A stretch of 64,000 nt of DNA from Phycomyces blakesleeanus NRRL 1555(-) (GCF_001638985.1 NW_017265134.1:3517800-3581799), one strand, 5' to 3'. Counted from the first letter of the stretch, positions 1-13,578 are shown. Program-made: numbers and translations. Notes: generated by a model not told the origin, from the sequence alone.

Positions 1-384
1 ATGTTACGCTTGTACAACAATAAGAGAAAAAAGAAATAAACTGCACTTGTAACCTTAGATTATTTGTGGCCAAGAGATGAACATATGGACCGGCCCACTC
101 CACAAAAGTTGTATGGGTCTTTTGTTTCATGATAAGCAAATACAATGGTATTTTGATATTTAATATCAATATCAATAATAATAAGCAGGATACTGAAGAT
201 CATTTCAACAAGACTTTTATTTTTTATATATACATACATACATACATTGATCTATGTAAAGATGACCGTATTTATTTAAAGGGAAAAGAATGTGCTTTTC
301 TGTTTCTTTATGTAGGATCACCGACACATAAAATCTCGAGTTTTAAGGTAATACAATCGTAAAACAGAAGGCTTGTCATTCTAG

Positions 385-419
<35 letters not shown>

Positions 420-2605
420 GTAATTGAATTTAAAGATCAAAGATCAACTTCTTTTAATGATAATATAAATACATGACAATTGATACTTCTTGTCATCGTT
501 CTTATATATATGTATATATGCACAAAGCGATAATAACAAGTAGTCAAGCTACAAGCCTAACGTCTTTCTTCTTTTCTTTCTTTTTTAAGAACATAATAAT
601 GATATTTTAGGGTGTACATAAAATATTTAATAGACTGAGAATCATCAATAATAATAATAATAATAAAAAAGAACCAATAAATTAATGCACTATTTTTTTT
701 AATGTTTGACGAACCTTCGTTTCAATGTATATTGTGCTAATTATTTTTGCTATAACTATTCTCCATTATACTATGAAATATTATTATTTTCTTAAAAATA
801 AAGAAACCACCATAATGAGTTTAATTCATGGCCTTTATCATTATTATCATTTTTCTCTTTTTAAATAATGCATATTGAGTATAAAACACTGATTACTACT
901 ACCACTTTTATTATTATTATTATTAACATCATTGCATTTTTTTTTAAAAAAAAAATAAACTGACATCAGCTTTTGGCCCTTGAACTATTCATTACACTTC
1001 TTTGATTGAGTTTACTATAGTAACAGTAGATATATTGTGTCACTTTTTTCTTTAAAAAAATTATAATTTTGTTGTTAATCAAGTACAAGACAAAAGCTGT
1101 TGGTTTAGTGTATATTAGAATATTCTTATGATCCTGTCAAAACCAACCCAAGGCATATTAATGAAGTGCTCCAGAATGGACTTTGAGTTTCTTACCTTTC
1201 TCTCTTAAAGATCTATATGCGTGGGTGTGTATTTGATAAGGTCTGTTATTTTCAGAACACAAGATTATTTTTTATATATGGGATACGCACCTACCTATTA
1301 TTGATCTATAGAGAATTAAGAATAATAATAATTGATAAGATAAAAGACTTTGAATCTTTATATATATATATATATATAAAGACATTATTAGCCGAAATCA
1401 ACAGTTGCTATTAAAAAAAATGGTCCAACGATATATTTATTTTTGGTTCTTCTTCTAAATACAAATAACATACATATCTTTTAATGCAAAGTGGCTGAGA
1501 AAATGCTCCGAGAAGATACCGTAAAAGCGAGCTAGTTAACTCATGTTGTATGTAAATATAAAAGTAAAAAATGATATATATATACATACATACATACATA
1601 CATAAAAATAGGTACTGAAAATTTGACTCGATCTTATACTTTTGGTTATCTAAACAGCTGATTTCTCATTATGATATGAAATTAAACATCAACTTAGATA
1701 TATTTACATAGTGGGCCGTAAAATTCTTTGTTTAGGTTAATTTATAAATGGTATTGCTATGTGGGCGTATAAGTAGATATAGTGTTTGTAGGAAATACTA
1801 GCTCAGGGATTAACAAGTAGATAGGAATATGTGTAGATAGTCTGTATACTAAGGAAAAAAAGGATTAAATTTTATAAAAATGACAGTTGAAATTATTAAA
1901 ATATAATTATTTTATATCTTAATACCATGTTCCTATTACACATACAGACACATAGGCAAACACATATATTATACAATTGTGTCATGAAAATTTATTTAAT
2001 AATAATAATAATGAAAAAAAAAATATAAGAAGAAGAGGGAAGCATGAGTTGTAGCATACTAGGTAGGGTTCATAGTAATTGAAAGCACTCGATGAAATAA
2101 AGTAAAGTAAAATAAAATAAAAGAAATGAAATACATATACTTACTCTGGTCTTTTAGACGCTTTTTAGAGTATTACAATTATGTTTTTTTTTGTATGTGT
2201 GTTTGTGGATAAAGAATAGGAAGAGAGAAAATGAAAGTGTGTAAAAGAGAAGGGGGTAAGGAAGAAGAAGAAGAAGAATAAGAAGAATAAGAATCAGTGA
2301 TAAAGAGAGGGAGAGGAAAAGAGAGAGATATGGATAGGTGGATAGATAAAAGAAGAAGAAGAAATCAACAACAAAAAATAAAGATGAGGATAAAAAATAA
2401 GATAAAGATAAAGATGAAAAAAAAAGGTAATCCTGAGATTGGCATGTGCATTGATAGTGTAGAAAGAAATACAAATTTACATAAAGGAAACCCAACTGTA
2501 GGTAGTTTCAATTTATAAAGTCAAAGAAAGCCTATCAAGTAAAAAGAATAGACAGATCAATACATCTTCTTATTCACCAATCGTACCATATCAACCAATA
2601 GCAAC
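1..2605. other. Intergenic, simple-repeat rich
   Basis: No gene can be supported here. The stretch is A+T-rich with (TA)n near 384-418 and 1359-1377, (AAT)n near 646-666 and a T9-A10 tract at 937-955. From 2220 to 2440 it is a purine-rich block of AGA/AAG/GAT units, so the apparent reading frames there on both strands are low-complexity artefacts. One short coding-like fragment at 1220-1273 is listed separately. Confidence 0.6.
1220..1273 (+). pseudogene. Short coding fragment related to the 50.5 kb relic
   Basis: Eighteen codons read RGCVFDKVCYFQNTRLFF. They resemble the end of the decayed gene at 50500-51210 (RGCFIDKISYPQNTNFF). About ten of seventeen residues are identical, while the codons often differ synonymously (CGT/AGG, GGG/GGA, AAG/AAA, CAG/CAA, ACA/ACC). 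That pattern suggests shared protein ancestry rather than a recent DNA copy. No longer open frame surrounds it. The family is unknown, and chance similarity is possible at this length. Confidence 0.25.
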
Positions 2606-5600
2606 TCAAAAGAACCTTCTATTACCCTTAGCCTTCTTCTTATGTGTCATTAGTACTCACCATCTTTCTCTGCAGTCAACGGCATATTTACGAACAAGCC
2701 GCTTCTTGTCATCCAAGGATCTGCAAAGTCGCTTGACTACAATGGGTGCATGTGGCGATAGGGTTGTTGGCTTAAATTTATCTGGGATATCCTTTAGACA
2801 TTGGATAGATTCGATTCGAACGGGCAAGGAGAGGTTGTGAGCAGGATCAGCCGAGTGTAGCAGTCCATCGATAGTGGGTGATGTGGCGTGTTCGATCTTT
2901 TCTGGAGAAGTGGCAATAATGACGCGTGTTACTTTGATCATAGACAAGGAGAGGTTGGAGTCAGACAATAAAAGGGAGGCATTGATAGAGGTAATAAGCT
3001 ACATAGATAACAAACAATTAGTACTTTAATTCACCCCAATAAAAAACTGTTGATAATTTAATTACCTTTGATGATTCACTAGCAACTACAGAATCAGGTA
3101 CGTTCACGAGCAAACAAGAGAGTGCGGTAAAGTAATTGATTTTGGAGTCTATTGAATGGTTGGGTAAATCGTTAATAAGTAAGTCTTATACAACGCATAT
3201 ATGTTTTGTTTGAATAATCACTCACCTGCAGAAGATATATTTGCTGTCTCGATGAGTTTTGGGGCCAAGTAGTTGAAGACGCGTTGTCTGTAAAGAATCT
3301 ATATTATTAAAAGAAATCAAGCAAGTCAGTCAGTCAGTCAGTCAGTCATTAAAACAAAAAAGAATGATGTATTATACACATTATAGAGATTTGTACTTAC
3401 AGAAACATTTGCATAGGATTTTTTGTTGAGCATAAGTTCGTCGTCTTGAAGGATAGTAGAAAAATGATTTGCAGCCTCGCGCCCCACATCAGGTAATTGG
3501 CATTGGTTTGCAATAATGTCAAGTATCTGGAAACCCAAAGCATGTCCTTGAATAACGAGTGCCTTGGCCAACTTTATAACACACACGTTTTTTTATATAT
3601 ATAGAAAATTGATTGTGTACAAAGGTTAGTAAATAAAAAGATCATGATTATAATAAATCCCATGTATTTTTTTTGTATATGTATAATGGTACTTGTTTGT
3701 ACGATTAAAGAGATTAAAATTTTGATTATTATTAACAAAGAAACTCACCCATGTTAGAAGCAATAACCCAGCCTTCTTTACTTTGATATCCGAGGATTCC
3801 AAGGCAGGAATAAGATAGGTAGGAATAATATTGTCCACACAAGACATTACACTTTCTATAAAAAAAACCAAAACAAAAAAAGTTGAGTAAGTAATTGCTG
3901 GATAATAAAATAATAAAAGTATTAGTTATTTACCATTTCCCCACTTGTTTACAATTGAGGCAAAGGATTTTGTCAACGCTAGACTCTTGGCACTACATGG
4001 AGTATTTAACGCAGCCTGGACAAGTCCTTGGATGAATTCACTATAAGATGGGATAGGAAGAACAACCTTTATAGATATAAATCTTGTTAATCTTTATTAC
4101 AATAAAGAAAAATAATAATTCCACAGGGAAATTTCTTGGATATTTTCAAGGCATTTTTTTTAAAAAAAAAGAAGAAAAAGGAATACTTGCATCTTTTCGG
4201 CAGTTTCCAATTATGGCTGCAAATAACAATGTAATGTCGACTGTGGGGGCTAATATGGGCATATTCTAATATTTATAAACAATAGAATTCAAAGAATCAA
4301 TATGTGGCAATAATAATAACAATGTCAAATTCATATTCATAAGTAACTTACGGTTGATAAAGGAAAGAGACGAAGGGTAGGATCACTTGTAGATTGAAGG
4401 TTAACAGCTGTCAGATCACCATTAACAAAAAGACGGAACGCAATTGCAGTCAGTGCTGTTTGATGACTTCAAAAAAAATAGACAAAGATTAAAATTAAAA
4501 CCAAAACCAAAACCAAATAGAAATCATGACTTTAATGTATATCTATTTATTTATTTTACCTTGAATTGGAGTTCTTTACGACTCCAGCCACAAAGAGCGA
4601 CAATATATCGACAAGTTGGGTATCGAGTAGCCATGAACCTGGATAGTGAAGAGTAGATTTGATACACTCTGACATAATGTGAGGGAAAAAAATACGTTGT
4701 CCTAGTTGCATAGTTTTTGGGTCTTTTGGGGCCATAGTTTGAAATAAATTGAGCATAGTTTTAGCCAACGCGGAAACGTAGTCTCGCGACTGGTCTAAAT
4801 AACAACAAATAAAATATATAGAAAATAGAGATGTGCGTGAGTGTGGGAGTGCAATTTTTGTAAGAGTATGGACTAACCAGATAGACGGCAGGACTTATCA
4901 AATTTGTCCAATAGAGAAGAGGCAACGATGGTGTTGAAAATGGTGGGGTTGATCGTCAAGTATTCGACGGCTTCAAGGGTACTATGGTAGTTGCTGTTGT
5001 CTGGTTTCTGGTGTCCTGGAAGTAGTCTCCACAGGAGTGGGAAGGTGTATTTGGAGAGTGCAGGGAGACTCAACTTTGCTAATACAGAAAGGGAAGAGAG
5101 AACAAGCGCTCTATATACGCACAGACACGCATGGATCGAGTATACACCAAACACAGTAATAAGATCATTAGTATATGTATATGTAGTAGCATATAAAAAG
5201 ATTTATTTTTATGTACCTTAATTCACCGTCTGTGTCTGGAATCAACTGGGTGAGATGCAATACAAGTTTCTCCATCTTGATACAAAAAGAATGAGATCGA
5301 GGAAATAGCTTCTAATATATATATATATATATATATATTGTTTACCTCTTCTGCCGACAAGAATTGCTTCATAACAACCATTTGGCGAATTCCTTTCAAG
5401 GCAGACATTCGACAGACACGTCCTTCATCAGAACGAATATTCAAAGATGTGATAAAGATATCCAACAGCGGTTTCTTGTAAGAAAGCAAAGGGGTCTGGA
5501 AATCTCGATCTGATAATGATATAGCAAATGATAATATTAGAGAATAATAGTAATATACAAAAAAAAAGATACTCACCAAATCCAATATCCTCGATTGAGC

Positions 5601-5816
5601 CATAAAGACTCTTACTTGCAAATAGAATCTCGATAAAGATATCAAGAACAGCGAGCTGTCGACTGAGAGAATTGGCATCTTTAAACATATTGTGAAGGAT
5701 AGGGAAGGTCGTATGTACTACAGATGTACAAGCAGGATCTATAATACAAAATAATACAATTAAAAAAAAAGGTCGAGCCAAAATAAATAAATAAATTATG
5801 CAATGTTTTTTGTTTG

Positions 5817-5847
<31 letters not shown>

Positions 5848-8678
5848 TGTTTCTTACCTGATGCAGAGGCGGCAGAACGTAGAATCAATGCTGCAGCTTT
5901 TGCATATTTGAGTTCGGGTTCGTTAAGTTTCTCGACGCATTGGGATAGTAAGGCATCAATGGTTTTCTCTACAGGATCTCTGATGTTGGCTATGCTGACA
6001 CCAGTTCCTAGAGTAGCCACAACATTATGAATGGTCTTGAGAGCTGTGGCCTCCATTGAGGTCTCGGTTGCATGATAGACCTTTATTATTAATAATATTT
6101 ACAAGTAAATATATACGTATAGAAATATAGAAAAAAAATAAAAAGATTGCTTAGTAAATTGATTGTTTTAAAATAATTATGTGTATATTTACTTCGTTTA
6201 CGAGGGCATCGAATATATCTTTTGCGTGTGGTAAGAGAGCGTGTGCACCGTACGCGGGAGCGCAAAGGCCAATTGTTTCCATGGCATCTTTCTATTAAGG
6301 TAACAGATACCATATAAATTTTCTAGGTCAGTCTTAACCATCATCTAGACCAAGGCACGTGTTTTGGTGACGAGATTATCATTATCGTCACAAATCACCA
6401 TCACCATCACCATCACTACCGTTTTTTTTTTCCTTTTTTTCTTCTTCTTATTTCTCTCTTTGTACCTTGGCACTTCCAGTCGTATTCAATAGTTTTTCTG
6501 CTAGTAAAGGAGTAGCATAGTTTGCAAAATAAGGTGTGGCAGCCAAGCAACGTCTAGATGAAAAGAAGTATAAAGTAAGAATTTAAGAACGGTAGTTTTG
6601 ATTAATTATATATGGTATATTTGGGTCAACTAGTGCTATATGGCTATTTTGTGTGTGTATTTGTGTGATCGTGTACCTGAGGCTGTCCTTCAGGTCTTCG
6701 GTGGTGATACTGAACGGGTCATTAATCGGGGCGTTAAAACTTATTGGGAAATAGCAAAAGAGCACGTCAAATAAATCCTACAATAAATTTCATCCAAAAA
6801 AGAAAATAGAGAAAAAAATAAAAAATAAAAATATATATATATATATATATATATAAAAGAAGAAGGGAGAAAGAGAGAGAGAGAGAGAGAGAAATAAAAT
6901 AAAATAAAATACACGGTAATAATAACAATAGTAAGAATAATAAACAAAACAAAACAAAAAATTACAAGAAGTAAACATAAGCATTAATAAAATTCACCCT
7001 TATTTTACCGCCACCTCCTTATTCTTCTCTTACTAGTTTGATTTTTTGTATGTCTTTACTTACTTCAACATGCTGTGAAATGTCAAATTTTTCAATGATG
7101 AATCGAACAATTTCAAATGCAATCACAAGATTACGTGGATCCTTTTCACCATCCATAAAAGCTACGAAGCTACCAATAAAGTTCACTCTTGCACGTTGTA
7201 GATCTATTTAAAATGCAATATAATATAAAATAAGTAAGTAAATAAATAAATGCCCTTTTTTTATCAGATCTGTCATTATTAATAATAGATGATAGATAAT
7301 TGATAAAAAAAATTGATGTAATGATGTAATAGTATAATAATGCCATATATACGTATATTTACCGGAAGTGTAAGTCTGAAGAAGCTTGTTGAGTAGTGAG
7401 AATATCTTGTGGCGAGTTCCCTGAGGTTGTTTTTTCTGGCCAATGTGTCGAAAGATTCTAATATATATATATATATATATATATGAAAATTTAATAATTA
7501 TTATAATTTTTTTCAATCAAAATAATAATAATGATGTATAGCAACACTAGCAATAAAGAATAAAATTGGTTCCAAGAAGGACTATTGAAAAATAAAGAAA
7601 AGAAAAGGTCTACTACACGAGGACTTTTTTCTTTCTTTCTTTCTTTCTTTCTTACGATTGACATAACATGACAGCGTAATGGCCATCGAAATGAGGTGTT
7701 GAGCATAGGACATCAACTAGATCAAGAAGACGGAGAACTGATGTAGAGTCATTTAAACGGTCGCATGAGAATGACATCAACACCTCGACTATAGAAAAAG
7801 AAAGAAAAAGAAACAGACAAGCATTAGATTATTTTTTTTAATTCTTCTTTTGTTCGTTGTTGATGTCTATCGTATCTAATGATATGTTACCTGTCTCATA
7901 ATCAAGAGAGGAACGACTATGAGTTGTGACCTGGGTAAGTAATTCGACACCTGTACCATCAAAGAAAATTAGGTATGCAGATACACATGTATATATATAA
8001 AATATAAAGCGTAGAATGTGTCTGATATCAAAGGCTAGATTTGAATAGTATATGCATATATATATATGTGTGTGTGTGTGTGTAGCACACTTGGTGTCTA
8101 TATGAATAGTATCGTTCGTGTACAGATCTTTAAAGAATGTATACATGTATACATGTGTCGTGTGTGTCGTGTGTGTGTACGTGTACGTGTGTGTGTACGT
8201 GTACGTGTGTATATATGTGTGTGTGCGTGTGTACGTGTGTGTGCGTGTGTACGTGTGTGTGCGTGTATGTGTGTATGTGTGTGCGCGAGTGTATATGCGT
8301 ATGTGTGTAAGCTATATTTCTTACATTTTCCTCGGTGAATTTCATCCTTCCAATAATTTGAGAGAAACTTGACAAGATCTGATAACCCTGTCGAGCTTTT
8401 TGTTGTCACTATAATATATAAATAAAAATTCCACGGCGCATTTTGTGTGAATAAATTTTTGCTTTTTTTTTATTATTTTATTTTATTTTTATTTTATTTT
8501 TCATTAATTCATAAGAATAAAGAAAAAACTCAATATAATATTAATATTAATTACTATTATTATTATTATTATTACTTAATAAAACGTGAGCCATGAAGGA
8601 CGCATCGATTTCATTACGACTTGAAAGAATCCAGTCCTTGACAAGGTCATCATGGAGCTGTTGTTCTGGTACATTCAT
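2606..8678 (-). CDS. MMS19: MMS19 cytosolic iron-sulfur assembly / DNA repair HEAT-repeat protein
   Basis: MMS19/Met18 is the HEAT-repeat adaptor of the cytosolic Fe-S targeting complex. It delivers Fe-S clusters to DNA repair and replication enzymes such as XPD. Twenty-four exons close in phase to 1013 codons, near the human length: 8678-8576, 8408-8325, 7950-7891, 7788-7656, 7457-7363, 7203-7064, 6777-6677, 6553-6466, 6291-6193, 6080-5858, 5738-5577, 5509-5346, 5275-5227, 5078-4878, 4794-4560, 4466-4352, 4265-4191, 4066-3934, 3855-3749, 3571-3401, 3298-3226, 3148-3066, 2998-2661, 2615-2606. The N-terminal landmark CYFPISF...ITTEDLK (about 6750-6690) and the C-terminal LPVRIESIQCL...LDDKKRLVRKYAV block (about 2830-2670), ending RERWFF, are diagnostic. 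The start is the first ATG of the exon reading MNVPEQQ. The last exon is only 10 nt. Intron 17 needs a GC donor. No motif shows regulation. Confidence 0.93.
4067..4190 (-). other. GC-AG intron (MMS19 intron 17)
   Basis: After codon GAT the donor reads GCAAGT, the typical context of non-canonical GC-AG introns. The acceptor is AAAG before GTTGTTCTTCC. Using the overlapping GT one base further in shifts the frame and reaches TAG within nine codons. The GC donor restores RKD-VVLPIPSYSEF, which fits MMS19. The intron also contains a T8-A9 tract (4154-4170). Confidence 0.8.
8068..8310. repeat. (GT)n / ACGTGTGTGT minisatellite inside MMS19 intron 2
   Basis: This is alternating purine-pyrimidine DNA built of TGTGTG with interspersed TACGTG and TGCGTG units. 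It sits in the 374-base intron between MMS19 exons 2 and 3 (8324-7951), the longest intron of that gene. Long apparent frames on both strands (repeating C-V-R or H-T-R residues) come only from the repeat. Confidence 0.85.
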
Positions 8679-9829
8679 TTAGTATTTAAAAATAAATAAA
8701 AAATAATAAATGAAAAAAAAAAATAGTACGAAGAAAAAAAAAAAAAAAGAGGGGGGGAGTTTTTGCTTAGTGCGAGACAAAAAAAGAAGGGGAACGTTAT
8801 CAGATTTTGCAAACAAGTTGAGTTTTATCAGATCTCCAGTCACATTATAAACACCGCTCCAGACGATAGAAAAAGAAAGGGAGAAAGGGAGAAAGGGAGA
8901 AAGAAGGAAAGAATTTCTGGATGGTGTGCCAGCCAAAAGATGAGTAGTACAACAGATCTCGAGTGGCTACTGCACGCCGTGTACATCCGAGGAAAGGAAA
9001 CAAAAAACAAGGGGTGGGGAACGAGGGGCGGGGTGAAAGGAATAGATAAAGACACACACACACACATACACACAGATAGATAGATAGATGTTAAGAGAGA
9101 AAATGGAAACCTTGTATTCATCAAAAAAAAATAAAAAAGAAAATACTAAACCCAAAGGAACATTTTCTTACTATTTTATTCATCTATATAAAATTTCATT
9201 TACTTTGTAGTTTTACCATTGATCCTTATAACTCTAGTCTGGGTGGTAATTTTTTTTTCTCTCTCTCTCTCTCTTTATTTATTTCCCATTATTAAATGCA
9301 TAGATATATATATTAATATTACGTTATTGACAGCCACAAGAATGACTAAAATAATATTAATTGAGATTATCATAATGATATTCAAATAACAATAATAATG
9401 ATTATTTTATTTTGCTTTATTTTGGTTGCGCACAGTCCCCTTGGTGATAAATAAGAGATTTTTTTTTAAATATATACTACTTTATCGGTGCTTGTCACTA
9501 CTTGTCATTGCTTGTCAATTTGGTTTGACTTGACTGGCTGATACCATATTAGGATCTACCAATGAGTACAAGAACAGTCAGATCATAAACAAAGAAGAGG
9601 CAGGAATAGGAAGTAAAGGAGGAAAGGAAATGAGGGAAAGGGGATTGGGGGTGATGTAGGGACTTCCGAAGTTCGATTTAGAATGATTGACAATAACCAA
9701 AATAGTAAAAAAAAAAACAAGAAATATATAAATATATATATATATTTAAAAAAAAGGGAAAAAAATAAACCTTGAGATGCGTATATTTATAAATACTTTC
9801 TTAATATTAAGATTGGTTGGTTGTCTAGG

Positions 9830-9862
<33 letters not shown>

Positions 9863-10213
9863 AATAAATCTCGATTTTAAGACAAAAAAGAAAAAAAAAG
9901 AGATCTGATAATTATATAATACAAAATATACACACCAAACAAATCCACATACAAACAAACACAAATCTTGAGCCCAAACTGTGGCTAATTTTTATACTGT
10001 ATTATATGATAGAATTATATGATATAATATGATATTGTATTATATTTATATGAGTATTTTTTTCTCACAATCATTTCGTTTGTTTAACCAATCAATCAAA
10101 AAGGAACAAGACAGCTCCCTTGAAAAAAAAAACCAAAACCAAAAAATCAAAAAACCAATTTGACTTTTTTTTTTTTTCAACAAAAAAAGTAAGAAAATTA
10201 TAGAGGTAAAAAA

Positions 10214-10244
<31 letters not shown>

Positions 10245-10403
10245 ACGAAGGAAAGAAATAGATAAAGAGAGATAAAAGTAGCACTAGGTGATAGGAATAA
10301 AGGAATCTAGAGGACTTCTTGTTATTTCCATTGCCATTTGTATTCACGTGTATTGGAGCTTGGCAGGAGGTACATCTTCTATTATATGTATGACAAGAGA
10401 CGT

Positions 10404-10445
<42 letters not shown>

Positions 10446-11451
10446 TACATAAAAGAAGGGCCTTTAATAGCCAGCTAAATATAGGTAAAATAACAATAAT
10501 ACAAAATACAAAATACAAATAGAAATAGAAATAGAAGCCATATTATGTAGGCTTAAAATAAGAAGATAAAATACACAAGCAGCCAAGCAAGTAAATAGGC
10601 AAATAGATAAAAATGTGGTTTTTTTCTTTCTTTTTTATCTTTACAGGATTTTCAAAATATTTAGTATCCATCGCTACTATCTCTCTTTTTCTCTCTTTCT
10701 TTATTTCTTTCTCTCTCCCTCAATGTGTGTGTGACTAATGATGTACCCACGGCTCACAAAGACTATTTTTCTGCAATGAAATATAAATGCTGCTGCTGTG
10801 TAACCCTAATGGATGATCTTTCTACGACTTTAAAGATGTCCTTTAGGATAATATTTAGATGACATGTAGGTCAAATCTAATGCAACATTGATTCACTAAT
10901 TCAACTAAACAATTAATGGGATATATATATATATATGCGTGTGTTTGGTTTTTGAATTGTTTAATAGTAGTAGAATGCAACGATACAAAATAGTGTAGGA
11001 AGACCAAAAAAAAAAAAAGAAAGAATGACTGACTGAATGAATTCACTTGTCTGTAAAAAGTATATATATATATATATATTAGATTTTAGTCTGTTGTATA
11101 TATGAATAAATAAAATTAGTGGCAGTATTATTATACATATGCTACGTAATCTAGGGTGGGGAGGAAGGAAATTAAAAAAAGGAGGAGGAATAAGTAAGTG
11201 GCGACGGCGGTAATAGTAGTAGAAGTAGTAGTAAAATTAATAGTATTAACAGTGAAAGTGGTAGGAGCGGTGGTAGTGGTAATGGTTGAAGATGTTAATA
11301 GAAGAGGAGGAGGAGGGGAGGGAGGAAGAAGATATTATAAAGAAGTTGTGATCCAATATGTATAAGTAATAATAGATAGTTAAAAGAAAAGAAAGAAAAA
11401 AGGAAGGAAAAAATAACCCTGTGAAATATTATTTTCTCTCTTTTCTTTCAC
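8679..11451. other. Intergenic between MMS19 and ERG3
   Basis: No gene is seen. It lies upstream of MMS19 and downstream of ERG3. It contains purine-rich GAAA/GGGAGAAA blocks (8870-8910, 10210-10260), (GATT)n at about 9831-9861, a long (TA)n at about 10410-10440 and GGAGGA/GGTAGT-type purine tracts at 11170-11330. Promoter elements for MMS19 must lie here, but I cannot point to a specific one. Confidence 0.6.
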
Positions 11452-12794
11452 TTAGTTGGATTTCAGTTTCGCTCTCTCGGATTCATCTTCAATGGTCTCA
11501 GCATCCTTGGCTTGCTTGGCCATCACCTTTTTGTTGATACGCAATTCCGAATCGTACTGCTCGTCTGTTGGCTGGCGATGAGAATTACCGATACGATCCC
11601 AAAGGGTAAAATATTGGCCGTAATTGTAGTTGAAGTACAAGTGATGGACAGCGTGATGGGCACTGGTGTTGATGATAGAAGAGTGGGATATGTATGCACC
11701 TATAAGATAAATAAAGAAATAAATAAACGAATGCATTAGTATTCAAATGCATAGATGCCTTGAAAATATTTACCATCGTGAATCATCACAGTCCAAAAGT
11801 TTACAAAAATAAACAGACCAAGATACAGGTACTTGTGCATAGGGAACAGGAAGACGTAGATGTGGTAAGGCAGAGACTGGGCATAGCCATCAACAGCCTT
11901 GAATGCATGAGAGGCAAAAGGTGTAGGAACTATGTGTACATAAGATAATATATACATAAATCAAATCAAAGCATATTTTTGGGTCATTAATAAAGAAATA
12001 TTTCTCTTATAATATTGCTCTATTTCATTATTCCATTCTTTCATTCTTTCTAGCCAATATTTCCCAACAATTCATTATTTATCCAGTTACTTACCGATCC
12101 ATTTGTGGTGAAGCTGTTTTAGATAAAGAGACAAATTATATTAGATTAGATAAACTAAACTGACAATATATTTATTTATTTACCTTGTGCATGCGCTTGT
12201 ATAGAAGAGGATGATGCTCCCAGCGGTGAATCCAATAAATACCACAGTCAGTAAATGCAAGGAAAGCAGGGATAGAAAGCAAAAAGTATGCCCAGTCATA
12301 CAAAGATTCAGGAGTTCCACCATAAAGGTAAGAGTGGCCTCTGAGTTCTCCAACAATCCAAGGTGCTGTCATGACTAGATAACCAAAGTCGTACACACAC
12401 ACACAGACACAGACACAGACATACAAAATAAATAAGTAAATAAATAAAGAAATTATTATTATTTTTGGTTCTTACCAGCAATGCCAGGCATGGCTGACAA
12501 TGCGCATTCGATTTCAAGGCGGATCTGGTTTTTCAGGAACTTTGGATGCTTCATAATGTTGTGATCGTACACAAAGTAGTATGACATTGTGGCGGCAAAG
12601 AGGTAAAAGATAAAACCTCCTACTGTCAATATGAAGATCGATGTAAAAGTCTGACGATAGATATTGTCGCGAGGTATGCCAAACGTTATGTCGTCTGTGG
12701 TCGTGGTTCCATTGATATTAAAGGAGGTCTGGCCGACCTTTGAGTACAGGGCGTCAAACAAGTACTCGTCTGCGTACTCCACAACAAGATCCAT
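11452..12794 (-). CDS. ERG3: C-5 sterol desaturase
   Basis: This is a membrane di-iron enzyme of the ER that introduces the C-5(6) double bond late in ergosterol synthesis. Five exons (12794-12476, 12374-12184, 12113-12095, 11929-11774, 11699-11452) give 310 codons. The three histidine clusters of the fatty-acid-hydroxylase superfamily are present: HRWEHH in exon 2, MHKLHH spanning exons 2-3, and SAHHAVHH in exon 5. The last is followed by [21 protein letters not shown], typical of ERG3. Hydrophobic segments in exons 1, 2 and 4 fit a multi-pass protein. Exon 3 is a 19-nt microexon encoding LHHKWI, so the second histidine box depends on its inclusion. The start is the first in-frame ATG (MDLVVEY). 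The C-terminus is charged ([18 protein letters not shown]) with no obvious retrieval signal. Confidence 0.95.
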
Positions 12795-13544
12795 CAGGAA
12801 GAACGAAGGAAGGTTTTATTTTATTTTACAAAGAAGGGTAAGGTAAATAGGTTTAGGTTCCTTAAAACCCGCACCCAAAAAGAAGTTGGGTTTTTATAAC
12901 CAAAAAAAAATAATAATAAAATAAAATATATATGAAAATAGGAGTAAGGTTTTTTTTTATCTCATTGGATGCTGTTGATGTCCCGACGGATTTATTATTA
13001 TTTATTTATTATTTCACTTTATATGTGTGTATTATTTATTTTATTTTATTTTGTTTTTTTCTACCCGGGTCCCTTTCTGTGTGTCAGACCGTTGTATCAG
13101 ACCACAAAAAAGTACTTTGTCTGGCAATTGCGCCGTTTGACTTGTGCTTTGTACGGATATACTCAACCCGATTAAAGCCTCTTGTGGGCCCCTATTAAGG
13201 AATAACACGCCTATTCAAGAGTCAGACATCTAAGCTACACAATCAAAGTCAAAGTCAAAGTGTTCAAAAATACCATATACATTATTGTCATTTAGATAAA
13301 ATACTAATAATAATAATAATAATAATAAAATAGCAATATGTATCTATGGGTTGAAAAATCAAAAATAAGAAGAAAAAAATCACTCAGGTACAAAAAGGCT
13401 AAATCCTACGAAAAATTTCAGGGCACGAAAGATTTTGATAGACTAAAAAGGTACCAGGCAACACATTAGGACATTTGTAACGTCATACTAGAAATGATTT
13501 ATAAGTAATGAGATACTATGAATCAAAGCAAAGAAATAACATGG

Positions 13545-13578
<34 letters not shown>

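Noticed and set aside
2154..2518. Long Ser/Leu-rich (-) and Arg/Lys-rich (+) frames
   Set aside because: Both come from the same purine-rich low-complexity tract.
2557..2660. Alternative MMS19 C-terminus using a 34-nt last intron
   Set aside because: It would add about 20 residues unlike the family. The 45-nt intron giving the ending RERWFF matches the known MMS19 end better.
8066..8409. Several overlapping long frames on both strands
   Set aside because: They arise from the GT/ACGT repeat in MMS19 intron 2; only 8408-8325 on the minus strand is a real exon.
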